A DNA stretch of 45,470 bases from an uncultured Halieaceae bacterium. Its GTDB lineage: Bacteria > Pseudomonadota > Gammaproteobacteria > Pseudomonadales > Halieaceae. The DNA is taken from contig CAJXMD010000011.1 in NCBI GenBank assembly GCA_913056165.1, positions 1 through 45,470 of the forward strand. Reading direction: 5' to 3'. Both the position numbers and the translations under genes were made by a program. Shown one piece after another: positions 7,663 through 16,436 of this stretch; position 1 is the first letter of the stretch, and each line of letters begins with the position of its first letter. Below the pieces are notes generated by a model that saw only the letters and a list, made by a program, of their open reading frames with translations, ran no database searches and was not told the DNA's origin.

Positions 7663-8976
7663 ATGAAAGGCAATCGCGCGATCGATAAATATCTCGCGCA
7701 GTACTCTCTGCGGCCTGGGGCTCCATCGGAATTACGTCAACATTGGCAGCATGTGATGGTCGTACCCTGCTATGACGAGGCCCCGGACTTTCTCACTACC
7801 TGGCAACGTATCTATCAGAACACTTCCCTCCTTATCGTGCTGGTGCTCAACAGACCTGATGGAAGTGATCACGCGGTAAATGAACCGGTCCGTGCGGCGC
7901 TGGAAACATATCCGACTGCAACCCTTGGGGAAGGCTACTTTCTGAGCCATCTCAACGATTCGTGCTCGGTGTTATGGGTCGACCTTGATCGGCTGGAGGG
8001 TCCCACCCCAGCCAACGAAGGTGTAGGGCGGGCTCGACGTGTTGGCTGTGATCTGGCTCTTGCGTTACAGCATCAAGGGGTCATTGAGACCCACTGGATT
8101 TATTCGGGAGATGCAGATGCAATCTGGCCTGCGGATCTGTTCACCACCTCGTGGCCCGATGAGGCGAGTGCGGTTGTCGTACCCTTCGTTCACCGCTTCG
8201 AAGAACACCACTCCCATCTCTCGCCAGATCAAGAGACGATAGCGACAGCAACTGAACTTTATGAACTGAAGCTCCACCATTACGTCTTACAGTTACAGGC
8301 ACTCGACTCGCCCTACGGCTTTCACGCCCTGGGAAGTAGCTGTCTGTTTAGCAGCGTCGCCTATGCATCGGTGCGAGGTATGCCCCTGCGTAGTGCGGCC
8401 GAAGATTTTTATCTGCTCAACAAACTGGCAAAAGTGGCGCCGGTGTTTTGCGCCACAGGCCACGGTGTCACCATCGCTCCACGATTATCAGCGCGCGTAC
8501 CTTTTGGCACCGGGCCCGCGGTAGGGAAACTGCTGGCGGTGGAAAATATCTTCCATGAACCGCTGTTCTACGATGCGCGCTGCTTTAACGTAGTGGGCAG
8601 ACTTTGTAACTTGTTCAGCGTCTGGACCGAGACCCCGGCGCCCAACACCCTAGAGCAATTGATAAGCGAGTTCGGTCCGGCAGTCGCCACTGATCTTCAT
8701 GAGCTATTGGATCAGTGGGAGTACCTAAGGGCTATCGCTCATATTCATCGAGCCGGCTCAACGACCATTGAACGCAAGAATCACATCACGACCTGGCTTG
8801 ATGGATTCAGGATTCTCAAGATCATTCATTTGCTCAGAGACAGGCACTATCCGAACCTGTCTTGTCTCGAATCCCTGAGCGATCCAAGTCAATGGCCGGT
8901 TACTCACGATGGCACCCCGGCAGGTTTGTTGAAGGCCGTTCACCGCCACCTTGGCTGGTTTACGCCCTCGGCCTAA
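7663..8976 (+). CDS. Glycosyltransferase-like protein (GT-A fold), coupled to miaE
   Basis: 437 aa soluble protein. VMVVPCYDEAPDF near residue 30 and LLIVLVLNRPDG resemble the first strands of a GT-A (GT2-like) nucleotide-sugar fold. EGVGRARRVGCDLAL resembles the 'G.G.AR..G...A' helix of such enzymes, and YSGDADAIWP supplies a DxD motif at Asp150/Asp152. FHALGSSCLFSSVAY and SAAEDFYLLNKLAK match the acceptor-side 'G....R......G....EDF.L..' region. The C-terminal 150 residues are helical with no known match. No membrane segments are seen, so a cytosolic acceptor is likely. The start lies two bases after the miaE stop. The acceptor is unknown; a link to tRNA modification is only suggested by the pairing. 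Confidence 0.65.
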   Translation: MKGNRAIDKYLAQYSLRPGAPSELRQHWQHVMVVPCYDEAPDFLTTWQRIYQNTSLLIVLVLNRPDGSDHAVNEPVRAALETYPTATLGEGYFLSHLNDSCSVLWVDLDRLEGPTPANEGVGRARRVGCDLALALQHQGVIETHWIYSGDADAIWPADLFTTSWPDEASAVVVPFVHRFEEHHSHLSPDQETIATATELYELKLHHYVLQLQALDSPYGFHALGSSCLFSSVAYASVRGMPLRSAAEDFYLLNKLAKVAPVFCATGHGVTIAPRLSARVPFGTGPAVGKLLAVENIFHEPLFYDARCFNVVGRLCNLFSVWTETPAPNTLEQLISEFGPAVATDLHELLDQWEYLRAIAHIHRAGSTTIERKNHITTWLDGFRILKIIHLLRDRHYPNLSCLESLSDPSQWPVTHDGTPAGLLKAVHRHLGWFTPSA

Positions 8977-8979
8977 CAG

Positions 8980-11205
8980 TCAGTTCCCGCCCAGCTCGGA
9001 AAAGAGAAAAGCAAACTGATCGGCACGCTCCTGTAAATACTGATCCCGGGTAGAGCCGATGCCGTGGCCCGCCTGAAAATCCACCCGCAGTAGAACGGGG
9101 TTATCGCTAGCCGTGGCGGCTTGTAACCGAGCCGCCATTTTGCCCGACTGCCATGGCTCAACTCGAGGGTCGTTAAATCCGTGAGATAACATCACGGCTG
9201 GGTATTCCACACCATCCTGCACGTTGTGATAAGCGCTCATGGCTAACAGCCCGCGAAATCCGGATTCTTCCTTGACCGTCCCGAATTCCTTGATATTGGG
9301 TACCCCATTGGTTGTCGTTTCTGCTCTGATGGTATCCAGTGAGCCTACGTCGATAATCGCAGCGCCGAAAAGATCAGGGCGTTCGGTGATGGCTCTGCCC
9401 GCAAGAATGCCCCCCGCGCTACCTCCCCAGGGCGCCATGTGAGCTGGACTGGTATATCCCTCCTGGACCAAGTATTCCGCGGAGGCAATAAGATCACGCC
9501 ATGTGTTCGGCTTGGTTTCCATACGGCCGGCATAATGCCACTCCTGACCGTACTCTCCTCCTCCTCGCACGTGAGCGATCGCCCAGACGCCACCTCGCTC
9601 GAGCCATGCAAGTCGTGTCGCGCTAAAACCGACGTTCATCGACGAACCATAGCTCCCGTAGCCATAAACCACGGTTGGATTTTTTCCATCGAGGGGCAGA
9701 CCCTCCTTGTGAATTACCGTGAGCGGAATCATGACGCCATCGTGGGAAGGGATGACCAGCTCCTTGGCAACATAGCCCTCGAGATTATCGAACTCCCCGA
9801 CAGGAATCATGCCCGTATCCGTGAAGGTCTCACTCTCCGGGTCATACGCGTAGCGAATACCGCCCTGAATCCATGTGGCCTCATAAATAAGCGCGCCCGG
9901 CACATCCGGTGCAATTGATGAGAGGTAGGCAGCGCCACCTCGAGGGGGAGCCAATTCCTGAAGCCCGTCTTCAGGAGTCCATCGCATGACAGTTGCAATG
10001 CCGTCACGCTTGGCAGAAACATAGAGTGCATCTGCGGCAACGCTCACACCTTCTATAACCAGCTCTCCAGCGGGAATAATGTCACCCACCGATGCAATGT
10101 CCGGGTCAGTCAGACTCATGGCAACCAACCTGAAACGCGGCGCTTGATTCGCCGTAACCAGATAAATGACGTCATCAATGACAGCAAAATCCGTGACTCC
10201 ATCTTGCTCTTTGCAGAGCTGCACCCAGGCAACGTCATCCTTCAGTAGCTCAGCGCGGGGCGCTGTGAACAAACTGATCTCATTATTGTCGCCGTGCTTC
10301 ACCTTCAACACCGCGTGGGAGGATTTCGGGCTCAACCAGATGCTAGGGAAATCGGTATCTATGATGGGGAGGGACGATGAATGGCCATAAGCGGCAATCA
10401 GCTGATCTTTTTCCGGCACCTCATCCAGTCGATGAAACATGACCCGGGTCTGCTTGTACTCTTCCGTCGCCGGCGCATCGGCGGGTAGGGCCCGTCTTCT
10501 GCTATAGAAAAATCCCGACTCATCCTCAGACCACTGGGGCCAGTTATAGGCCGTCTCTATATTATCGATAGGACTACCCATTACATCGCCGCTCGCGACA
10601 TCGAGAACATAGTAGGTAGTCTGCTCGGATCCACCCTGAGCCAAGCCATAGACCACGAACTTACCCGAGGGCGAAGGCACGTAGCCTTCGAGACTGTAAT
10701 GCTGCTCGGAATCATTTCCCATGGCCTCAGGATCAACCAGTAGACGCTCTTGATTTTCTTCCGCGGCGCGCACGTACAGCTTATAAAGGTTTTCTCCGCG
10801 GTCACGGCGCAGATAAAAAAGCGTACCGTCGGTCAAGCGCTGCACACCACCTGTCGTAAACGGCGCTCCCTGATCCAGCGCCTCCAACCGCTCAAACAGA
10901 GTGGTCCGTGATTCCAAGCTACTCAGGTACGACTCGGTGTAACTCGCCTGCGCCCTGAACCATTGCTCAACCTCCGGGTCCTCAAGATCCTCCATGTATC
11001 GATAAGGATCCGCTATCTCAACACCCCAGTGGGTATCCGACACGGATACAATTTTGGCGCGAGGCTGGGACTTCGCCTGTCCCGCCGCTGGACTTCTGCC
11101 CTCACCATCCGTTCCGTCGCAACCGGTTAGTGCAGTCATAGCAATCACTCCCAGCAACACCACTGAAGCCAGTGATCTATGTAATAGATTTTTTAGGGGT
11201 TTCAT
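8980..11205 (-). CDS. Prolyl oligopeptidase (S9A), lipoprotein
   Basis: A 741-residue serine peptidase of the prolyl oligopeptidase family, cutting short peptides after proline. The signal peptide has lipobox ALTGC (Cys29), implying a periplasmic, membrane-tethered enzyme. The N-terminal cap (DPYRYMEDLEDPEVEQW) leads into a seven-bladed propeller. The alpha/beta-hydrolase domain holds Ser596 (GGSAGG), Asp679 (NDPRVEP) and His714 (GHGIGS), with spacing as in known enzymes. The conserved PTVVYGYGSYG and HVRGGGEYG blocks are also present. The ATG at 11205 is chosen because it begins the signal peptide and has AGAAGAG upstream; a longer form from 11256 would bury the signal. It converges with the glycosyltransferase gene, leaving a 3-base gap. 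A role in peptide nutrition is likely. Confidence 0.95.
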   Translation of the reverse strand: MKPLKNLLHRSLASVVLLGVIAMTALTGCDGTDGEGRSPAAGQAKSQPRAKIVSVSDTHWGVEIADPYRYMEDLEDPEVEQWFRAQASYTESYLSSLESRTTLFERLEALDQGAPFTTGGVQRLTDGTLFYLRRDRGENLYKLYVRAAEENQERLLVDPEAMGNDSEQHYSLEGYVPSPSGKFVVYGLAQGGSEQTTYYVLDVASGDVMGSPIDNIETAYNWPQWSEDESGFFYSRRRALPADAPATEEYKQTRVMFHRLDEVPEKDQLIAAYGHSSSLPIIDTDFPSIWLSPKSSHAVLKVKHGDNNEISLFTAPRAELLKDDVAWVQLCKEQDGVTDFAVIDDVIYLVTANQAPRFRLVAMSLTDPDIASVGDIIPAGELVIEGVSVAADALYVSAKRDGIATVMRWTPEDGLQELAPPRGGAAYLSSIAPDVPGALIYEATWIQGGIRYAYDPESETFTDTGMIPVGEFDNLEGYVAKELVIPSHDGVMIPLTVIHKEGLPLDGKNPTVVYGYGSYGSSMNVGFSATRLAWLERGGVWAIAHVRGGGEYGQEWHYAGRMETKPNTWRDLIASAEYLVQEGYTSPAHMAPWGGSAGGILAGRAITERPDLFGAAIIDVGSLDTIRAETTTNGVPNIKEFGTVKEESGFRGLLAMSAYHNVQDGVEYPAVMLSHGFNDPRVEPWQSGKMAARLQAATASDNPVLLRVDFQAGHGIGSTRDQYLQERADQFAFLFSELGGN

Positions 11206-11443
11206 AAGCTCTTCTCGATTAGGGAAATAAGACTGATTACCATCTCTCCCGTTCATTGACTAACTGGTTTTAGTCTCCATCGCGGACCCTGACCGGCCAA
11301 ACACATGTTAGCCGTCCGCGTCGAAAAACAGCTACGACGATCACTTGCTGGCGCAGGGGAACTTCGCCCGGAGATAATGGTCTATCGGTGCAGCTAAACC
11401 AAGACCGTCCAGAATAACAACCGCACTTGCTTCGGAGGAACAC

Positions 11444-11818
11444 ATGCCCACTCGTTACGGCCCCGCAATAGTTATGGCCCTCATTATTGGCAGCGCTATC
11501 ATGCTTGACGATGTCCTGATGTTCAATCTGCACGAAGAACATCATGCTCCGATGGAGCACGCGCAAATGCAGCGGGAAACGATCTTTGAGATTGTCGATG
11601 ATGAAGCAGTGGAAGCCCATCAGGTGATCGTCAAGGTCCATGACGGTGATGGCGAGACCTCGAGCGAAGCAATTGAGCTGGCCATAAAGACCGCCATCGA
11701 AACCGCCGCAAACGAGGGCCGAAAACTCTCGCCAGAAGAACTTGATGCCGTCATAAAAGCAGCGATCGGTGACCAGCATACGGAGCAGCTAGATATAAAT
11801 ATTGAGATCAATGAGTAA
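11444..11818 (+). CDS. Orphan exported or membrane-anchored protein upstream of a broken response regulator
   Basis: 124 aa. A strong Shine-Dalgarno (GGAGGAA) precedes the ATG. Residues 7-25 are hydrophobic and act as signal or anchor; the remainder is acidic and His-rich (HEEHHAPMEHAQM), then helical (SSEAIELAIKTAIETAANEG, SPEELDAVIKAAIG). No known domain is recognised. The stop lies five bases before the ATG of a truncated response regulator, so it was probably the first gene of a two-component operon. The His/Glu-rich stretch could bind metal, but that is a guess. It runs divergently from the prolyl oligopeptidase gene. Confidence 0.7.
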   Translation: MPTRYGPAIVMALIIGSAIMLDDVLMFNLHEEHHAPMEHAQMQRETIFEIVDDEAVEAHQVIVKVHDGDGETSSEAIELAIKTAIETAANEGRKLSPEELDAVIKAAIGDQHTEQLDINIEINE

Positions 11819-11823
11819 AGCCC

Positions 11824-11970
11824 ATGAAAGCACTGCTTGTTGAAGACGATTTAAGTATTGCACGGTCTCTCGAGACAGCACTTAATTATCAGGGCTTCAC
11901 GGTTGACGCTGTGACAACCGGTGAGGCGGCGCTTTTTCGTAGCGCAGAAAATCAAATCAGGTTTTGGTGA
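11824..11970 (+). pseudogene. Response regulator, truncated after about 44 residues
   Basis: The frame starting at ATG 11824 encodes MKALLVEDDLSIARSLETAL and a following NYQGFTVDAVTTGEAAL block. This is the beginning of an OmpR-type receiver domain: the acidic pocket EDD is at 7-9 and the alpha-1/beta-2 segment is intact. Similarity fades after about residue 44 and a TGA comes at codon 49. The phospho-acceptor Asp, the rest of the receiver and the DNA-binding domain are all absent. Downstream sequence in all plus-strand frames looks unrelated, and the opposite strand enters the GH16 gene 20 bases later. This looks like a deletion or insertion junction near 11950, not a frameshift. No partner histidine kinase is found in the window. 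Confidence 0.8.
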
Positions 11971-11990
11971 CAGAAAAAATACACCGCAGG

Positions 11991-14096
11991 CTAATAACGA
12001 AGCGCGTGCAAATACCGGGTGGACAACCCAAAGAGCGCTAACACGCCGAGTGCTAGCACAGGAGGCGTCACAGCAGGAATGGAGACAGCCGCCGCACGAT
12101 CTATTCTGGCCTCTGGATCATCGGACCTCATGGAACCTTTTTCTAAGGCGTCTTTGTTAGCCACATCCTCACTGGCCACGGCTTGCCCAGAGTCCCCGAT
12201 TGAAGTTCCCGGGACCACTCCCTTGTTGGTCCGAACCAACATAATCGACTCGGTAAGCTGTGCAAAACGCGTCGACGCCTGATATGAAGCTGTCACATTT
12301 TGGGTATCACAAGCATCCCCTAAGCCATCTGAGTCAGTATCTAGCTGATCTGCATTACCAATCAGTGGGCAGTTGTCGGAGCCATCAACGATGCCGTCAT
12401 CATCATCATCGGTATCACAAGCGTCCCCCGAGCCATCTGAGTCGGTATCCAGCTGATCCGCATTACCAATCAGTGGGCAGTTGTCGGAGCCATCGTCGAT
12501 GCCGTCATTATCATCATCCGGAGGCACAGAGACTATGGGGCCATCGGACTCCACCTCAAAAACCCGCACGTAATCCACCACCAAACGTTGGGGAAACTCT
12601 GTCGAGCCGTCAGGGTAGCCTGGCCACCGCCCCCCGACAGCGACATTAAAGATCAGGAAGAAAGGCTCTCGAAATGGAGCCAGACTGGCGGTGTCATCAA
12701 TCGCAAAGCCGTAATAGAGCTCATCGTTCACAAGCCATTCAATGCGATCTTCGGTGCGTATGATGCTGAAAACATTAAAGCCGTCTCCAAAATCGCCGCT
12801 GGCTTTTTGGGTCTTACCGCCAATATAGGTATGGTTATACGGCGCATTCAGGCCGCCGATGTTCCAGTGCACCGTACCGTGAACCTCAGTCTCCCGGTTG
12901 CTCCCTCCAATCATTTCCATGATGTCGATCTCACCGCAGTAGGGCCATCCCACCTCCGAAAAGTTGCTGCCCAGAGCCCACAATGCGGGCCAAATACCCT
13001 GCCCCCTGGGCAAGGCGGCACGAATATCAACACGGCCGTATGTAAAGGAGCGAGCACCCTCGGTTTTTATTCGGGAGGAGGTGTAGTCTTTGCCTCCGTA
13101 AAACTCTTCCTTTGCAGTGATTACGAGATGGCCCTCCTGTATGGAGGCATTTTCCGGTCGGTAGTACTGCGACTCGTCGTTACCCCAACCCCAACCACCG
13201 ACGTCATGGTTCCAAAGCTGGCCATCAAGGGACGGTCCGTCAAATTCATCGGACCATGCCAACACCATGTCGGAATAGGTCATGGGAGACGTGTTGTTCT
13301 CACCATTCAACCCATCAAGATTGAGGGTTTTACCCCCTGTACCACCCGCGGGTTCAGGATCTGGTGGCTGATAACCCGTATCAGCGCGCCAGAGGACGTT
13401 ATCAATCTCGAAGGTAATTCCCCCATGACCTGCCGCGGGCCAGAACACCAGTCCGGTGCTGATTGTTTTCAGATCAAGATGATTCGCAACCAAGGTATCG
13501 ATTGAGACGATCACTCGCTGCCACTCTTGACCTATCCGTTCCGGGGATCGCCAATCATCGGACCGACACGGGTACACACAGTCAATCTTCATCATGACCG
13601 CAGATGACCCACCCCGAGTTCGAAGATCAAATTCGATGGTACCGCCGTCAAAACGAGACAGGTCTACTGAATCACTGGTCTCAAAATACACGCCCGCTTC
13701 CTGGCCATTGTCAGCCCAGGTAGCTTGAAGCACTTGACCCCGCTCATCAGCATCGGTCCACTCCCAGTCCACGGTTGGGCAACCGGCACCGCCATTGCCG
13801 CAGCTACCAAAATCTATTGCTTGATCCCAGGCGGCAATACCTCTGTCCCAGGTTGAAGCAACGCTACCGTTATTAAGGACCTCCAGTACTTCTTCTCCTT
13901 GCTCGCTATTCGCCGAGGGCGCGACAGTGTGAAAGAGGAGGACGGTAGCAACACAGCGCACCAACACGGCGCGTAGCTTGGTAAGCTCAGTCAAAACACA
14001 GGTCCACTCGTAACAAGAGTTTTTAGAACAGTCATTCCTGACTGAAACAGATTTTGCGGGGATGTGTATAGGATACAGAAGTATGTCGGCGATCAC
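11991..14096 (-). CDS. GH16 beta-glucanase (laminarinase-like) with ExoP-type domain, TSP3 repeats and C-terminal anchor
   Basis: About 701 codons if read from the GTG at 14096. A TTG at 13994 (34 residues later), directly before the signal-like [18 protein letters not shown], is a better biological start, but neither has a clear ribosome site. Order: signal region; a galactose-binding-like domain of the kind found C-terminal in ExoP glucosidases (about 70-245; [20 protein letters not shown] and MKIDCVYPC); the GH16 domain (about 275-515) with catalytic EIDIME (Glu389, Asp391, Glu394); two 36-residue calcium-binding thrombospondin type 3 repeats (about 525-600); and a final [18 protein letters not shown] helix with Arg tail, like an IPTL-type sorting signal. 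It likely hydrolyses beta-1,3-glucan (laminarin) at the cell surface. Confidence 0.9.
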   Translation of the reverse strand: MIADILLYPIHIPAKSVSVRNDCSKNSCYEWTCVLTELTKLRAVLVRCVATVLLFHTVAPSANSEQGEEVLEVLNNGSVASTWDRGIAAWDQAIDFGSCGNGGAGCPTVDWEWTDADERGQVLQATWADNGQEAGVYFETSDSVDLSRFDGGTIEFDLRTRGGSSAVMMKIDCVYPCRSDDWRSPERIGQEWQRVIVSIDTLVANHLDLKTISTGLVFWPAAGHGGITFEIDNVLWRADTGYQPPDPEPAGGTGGKTLNLDGLNGENNTSPMTYSDMVLAWSDEFDGPSLDGQLWNHDVGGWGWGNDESQYYRPENASIQEGHLVITAKEEFYGGKDYTSSRIKTEGARSFTYGRVDIRAALPRGQGIWPALWALGSNFSEVGWPYCGEIDIMEMIGGSNRETEVHGTVHWNIGGLNAPYNHTYIGGKTQKASGDFGDGFNVFSIIRTEDRIEWLVNDELYYGFAIDDTASLAPFREPFFLIFNVAVGGRWPGYPDGSTEFPQRLVVDYVRVFEVESDGPIVSVPPDDDNDGIDDGSDNCPLIGNADQLDTDSDGSGDACDTDDDDDGIVDGSDNCPLIGNADQLDTDSDGLGDACDTQNVTASYQASTRFAQLTESIMLVRTNKGVVPGTSIGDSGQAVASEDVANKDALEKGSMRSDDPEARIDRAAAVSIPAVTPPVLALGVLALFGLSTRYLHALRY
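12303..12518. repeat. Tandem 108-bp repeat inside the glucanase gene
   Basis: Two head-to-tail copies, 12303-12410 and 12411-12518, differing at only about ten bases. Each encodes one 36-residue thrombospondin type 3 unit ([20 protein letters not shown] followed by GDACDT). Near-identity at the DNA level, including synonymous sites, implies a recent duplication and possible length variation between strains. Confidence 0.9.
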
Positions 14097-14130
14097 AGCT
14101 TCAGCAAGGAGTGGTCGTCAAATACGTTGA

Positions 14131-14634
14131 TTATTGCCGGAACTTTATTCGCAACATCAGCGCATCGGAGCCTGGATTTTTGCTCTGGATGCCGCCATTA
14201 GACATGTGATCAATGGTAAGTCCCAAGCCTATCTTGTCACTGACATCGACACCCAGACCAATCATCGTTCGAAAATGAACAGTGCCACCAAGATCCGTTT
14301 CGCCTCGATGATAGAGGCCGGGCATAAAACTCATCTCAATATACCAACGCTCTGCGAACCGGTACTCCCCCGTTACACCCGCGCCAAAAAAAGCGTCACG
14401 ATCCTCATCGACGCGGCCAGCGATCCCCCATCGACCTGATAGCGCGCCATAAGTCCACGATACCGGCCAGTGGTGTTCCACAACCACACCAACCCCATCG
14501 GTATCCACGTCGGTAGTGACGCCGCCGACCCAATCTGCGTATGAGGGTGAAGAAAGCCAAAGCGCCATCAGCGCCGGTAGAGCTATCGGCGCGCCGACTG
14601 TCCTCAAAACCTTTGTCCCAACCTGTTTGAGCAT
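14131..14634 (-). CDS. PagL-like lipid A 3-O-deacylase / acyloxyacyl hydrolase family protein
   Basis: 167 aa with a signal peptide ending at PSYA, then a small beta-barrel of alternating strands. The C-terminal block IGLGLTIDHMSNGGIQSKNPG carries the PagL His-x-Ser pair (His143, Ser145). Asp157 stands roughly where the third catalytic residue, Glu, is expected. Known PagL enzymes sit in the outer membrane and remove the 3-O acyl chain from lipid A. The ATG at 14634 is chosen because GGAG lies eight bases upstream and the signal peptide starts there; a longer form from 14676 is less likely. It is followed 34 bases later by the glucanase gene on the same strand. Confidence 0.8.
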   Translation of the reverse strand: MLKQVGTKVLRTVGAPIALPALMALWLSSPSYADWVGGVTTDVDTDGVGVVVEHHWPVSWTYGALSGRWGIAGRVDEDRDAFFGAGVTGEYRFAERWYIEMSFMPGLYHRGETDLGGTVHFRTMIGLGVDVSDKIGLGLTIDHMSNGGIQSKNPGSDALMLRIKFRQ

Positions 14635-14755
14635 CTTTCGACTCCACTCACACTCGCACTCCGGGAATGGCAGCAATAGGGCCGATTAGCTTCCATGGCA
14701 ACCTACCCTCTTTCTCCCGCGGGCCTAGCTGTTTTACCCTCACACGGGATATAGA

Positions 14756-16213
14756 TCAACTGGCGCTCGGCGCATTTATTCCGCGGGTCATGTGCAAGAT
14801 CCCAATTACAAAAAGGTTCACAGCGAGGCCAAGAGTACCCGGATGTAGTCCTAAAGGCATGACTCCCAATGCCCAACCTACAACCGCCACCATGAGACCA
14901 GCGATCAAGCCCCAATAGATCGCCTCTCCGCCAATGCGTCCGTTGGTGACGCCCAGGTAAAACGCGGGGGCTACTTGAAGTAACAATTCGAACTTCAGCA
15001 CAAAGAGTCGGTATAAGGTTACATCCTCGCGAGTGCTGATAAATACCATCGCCGCGAGCACCAACCACGCGCAACGTTGGCCAATGCGCGTCAGGCGCTC
15101 TTCAGTCGATGAAGGATCAATAAGGCTACCGTAAATATCCTTTGCAAATATCGACGAAAACGAGAGCAGCGCAGAATCCGCTGTACTCATGAGTGCGGCC
15201 AGAATCGCTGCCAGCATCACCGTTACAATGGCGACGCCCTGCCAGCCAAAGGCGAGTGTGTCGCGCAGAATGAGCGCCATTACCTGATCGGCGGCGCTGC
15301 CCTGTAATCCGGGATATCGAACGATGGCCAGGTAGCCCAAGGTCAACACGACAACCACCGCAAAAAGCGGCATCAATGACATTCCTACCATTGACTGCTG
15401 CAGCACTGAAGCAGACTTGGCCGCGTAGATACGCTGAATAGCCTGAGGGTAAACCGATGCACCGATTCCTATGAGTACGATGGTAGACAGCCACGTGACC
15501 GCCTGGGGACCAGTGGGCGGAAGCGTCTTTTCCGGGGCCACTGTTTTCAGCTCTTTGAGGGTGTCAACAAAACCGCCGGTTTCCCCGCCGATAATGGCAA
15601 GTATCAAGATAAAACCGATCAACATCATGGTCCCCTGAAGGACGTCGGTCCAAACCACGCTTCGCAAGCCGCCGAGAGTGGAGTAGACCACCATAATCAA
15701 TGCAAGCGTAACAACGCCCCAGAGTGCATCGATGCGGCCCCCAGAGAGTCCCTCCACCACATGGCCAATCACTTTTAGCTGGGCGAGGGTGTAGTTCATC
15801 AGCACCAACAACAGGCAAATAGATATCAAGTGCTGAAGCCGCGGAAGCTCGAAGCGAAATTTGATGTAATCGGTCGGCGTCACAAATCGATGGCGCATCG
15901 CAAGTCGCTGTAGTTTCGGCGCGAAAATCAGATAACCCGTCACGACAACAATCATGCTGTGAACGATGACGATCCAGCTGAATCCAGCACGATAGGCCTG
16001 CCCCGTGAAGCCAAATAGCGCATTGCCGCTGTATTGTGTGGCGAACAGCGTGAGCAACATTACCGGGAGGCCGAGGTTGCGCCCCGCCAGGTAGTAATCA
16101 CCCAAACTGTTATTTAAGCGTTTTTTCTTACCCCAAACCCCCAACCCCAAGAGTGATAGAAGATAGAGACCGATAAAGGCAAGAGACCCTCCGCCCAGCG
16201 CTAGATCAGTCAT
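14756..16213 (-). CDS. Sodium:solute symporter (SSS family)
   Basis: 485 aa with about 13 transmembrane helices in the LeuT-like order of SSS carriers. Typical motifs are SLGDYYLAGRNLGLPVMLLTL, FATQYSGNALFGFTGQAYRAG, VVYSTLGGLRSVVWTDVLQG and ALMSTADSALLSFSSIFAKD, the last resembling the SSS Na2-site helix. It imports a small organic solute with Na+. The ATG at 16213 is favoured over 16228 because AGGAG lies six bases before it. It overlaps the stop of the small membrane-protein gene by eight bases (ATGACTGA), which indicates translational coupling. The substrate is unknown; pantothenate, proline and monocarboxylate carriers all belong to this family. Confidence 0.93.
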   Translation of the reverse strand: MTDLALGGGSLAFIGLYLLSLLGLGVWGKKKRLNNSLGDYYLAGRNLGLPVMLLTLFATQYSGNALFGFTGQAYRAGFSWIVIVHSMIVVVTGYLIFAPKLQRLAMRHRFVTPTDYIKFRFELPRLQHLISICLLLVLMNYTLAQLKVIGHVVEGLSGGRIDALWGVVTLALIMVVYSTLGGLRSVVWTDVLQGTMMLIGFILILAIIGGETGGFVDTLKELKTVAPEKTLPPTGPQAVTWLSTIVLIGIGASVYPQAIQRIYAAKSASVLQQSMVGMSLMPLFAVVVVLTLGYLAIVRYPGLQGSAADQVMALILRDTLAFGWQGVAIVTVMLAAILAALMSTADSALLSFSSIFAKDIYGSLIDPSSTEERLTRIGQRCAWLVLAAMVFISTREDVTLYRLFVLKFELLLQVAPAFYLGVTNGRIGGEAIYWGLIAGLMVAVVGWALGVMPLGLHPGTLGLAVNLFVIGILHMTRGINAPSAS

Positions 16214-16436
16214 CATTATCTCCTGCATGCCATCGATGCAGAGACGCCCAAGCGGTGATCAATGCGATAGCGAGGGCAAGGCCCAACGACCACAGAAGCC
16301 AGCCCGGCAGTGCCCACTGATCTTCCGCACCACCGAAAGCTGACCAGTACCAGGGACAGCTCAAGAGGATGAGTAAGACGACTACCCCGAGCCAACCTCT
16401 TTTCTGTGAGTCGCTTTTTTCCTGCTGATTACCCAT
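16206..16436 (-). CDS. Small two-helix membrane protein, probable symporter partner
   Basis: 76 aa with two transmembrane helices (about 15-33 and 44-63) separated by a short loop (AFGGAEDQWALPG). Small two-helix proteins of the DUF3311/DUF997 kind are often encoded directly before SSS symporters, and this size and topology fit. It overlaps the upstream FAD-oxidoreductase stop by eight bases (ATGGGTAA) and the symporter start by eight bases, so all three are translated together. Likely an accessory subunit for stability or assembly of the symporter; this is inferred from context. Confidence 0.75.
   Translation of the reverse strand: MGNQQEKSDSQKRGWLGVVVLLILLSCPWYWSAFGGAEDQWALPGWLLWSLGLALAIALITAWASLHRWHAGDNDD

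Noticed and set aside
11270-11779. 169-codon minus-strand frame
   Set aside because: Antisense to the 124-aa gene with a much better Shine-Dalgarno; Cys/Arg/Trp-rich shadow sequence.
11824-12160. Frameshift explanation for the short response regulator
   Set aside because: No plus-strand frame downstream continues a receiver domain; the sequence belongs to the GH16 gene on the other strand.
12303-12518. Repeat pair as a CRISPR array
   Set aside because: The repeats are contiguous, 108 bases long, without spacers, and encode TSP3 protein repeats in frame.
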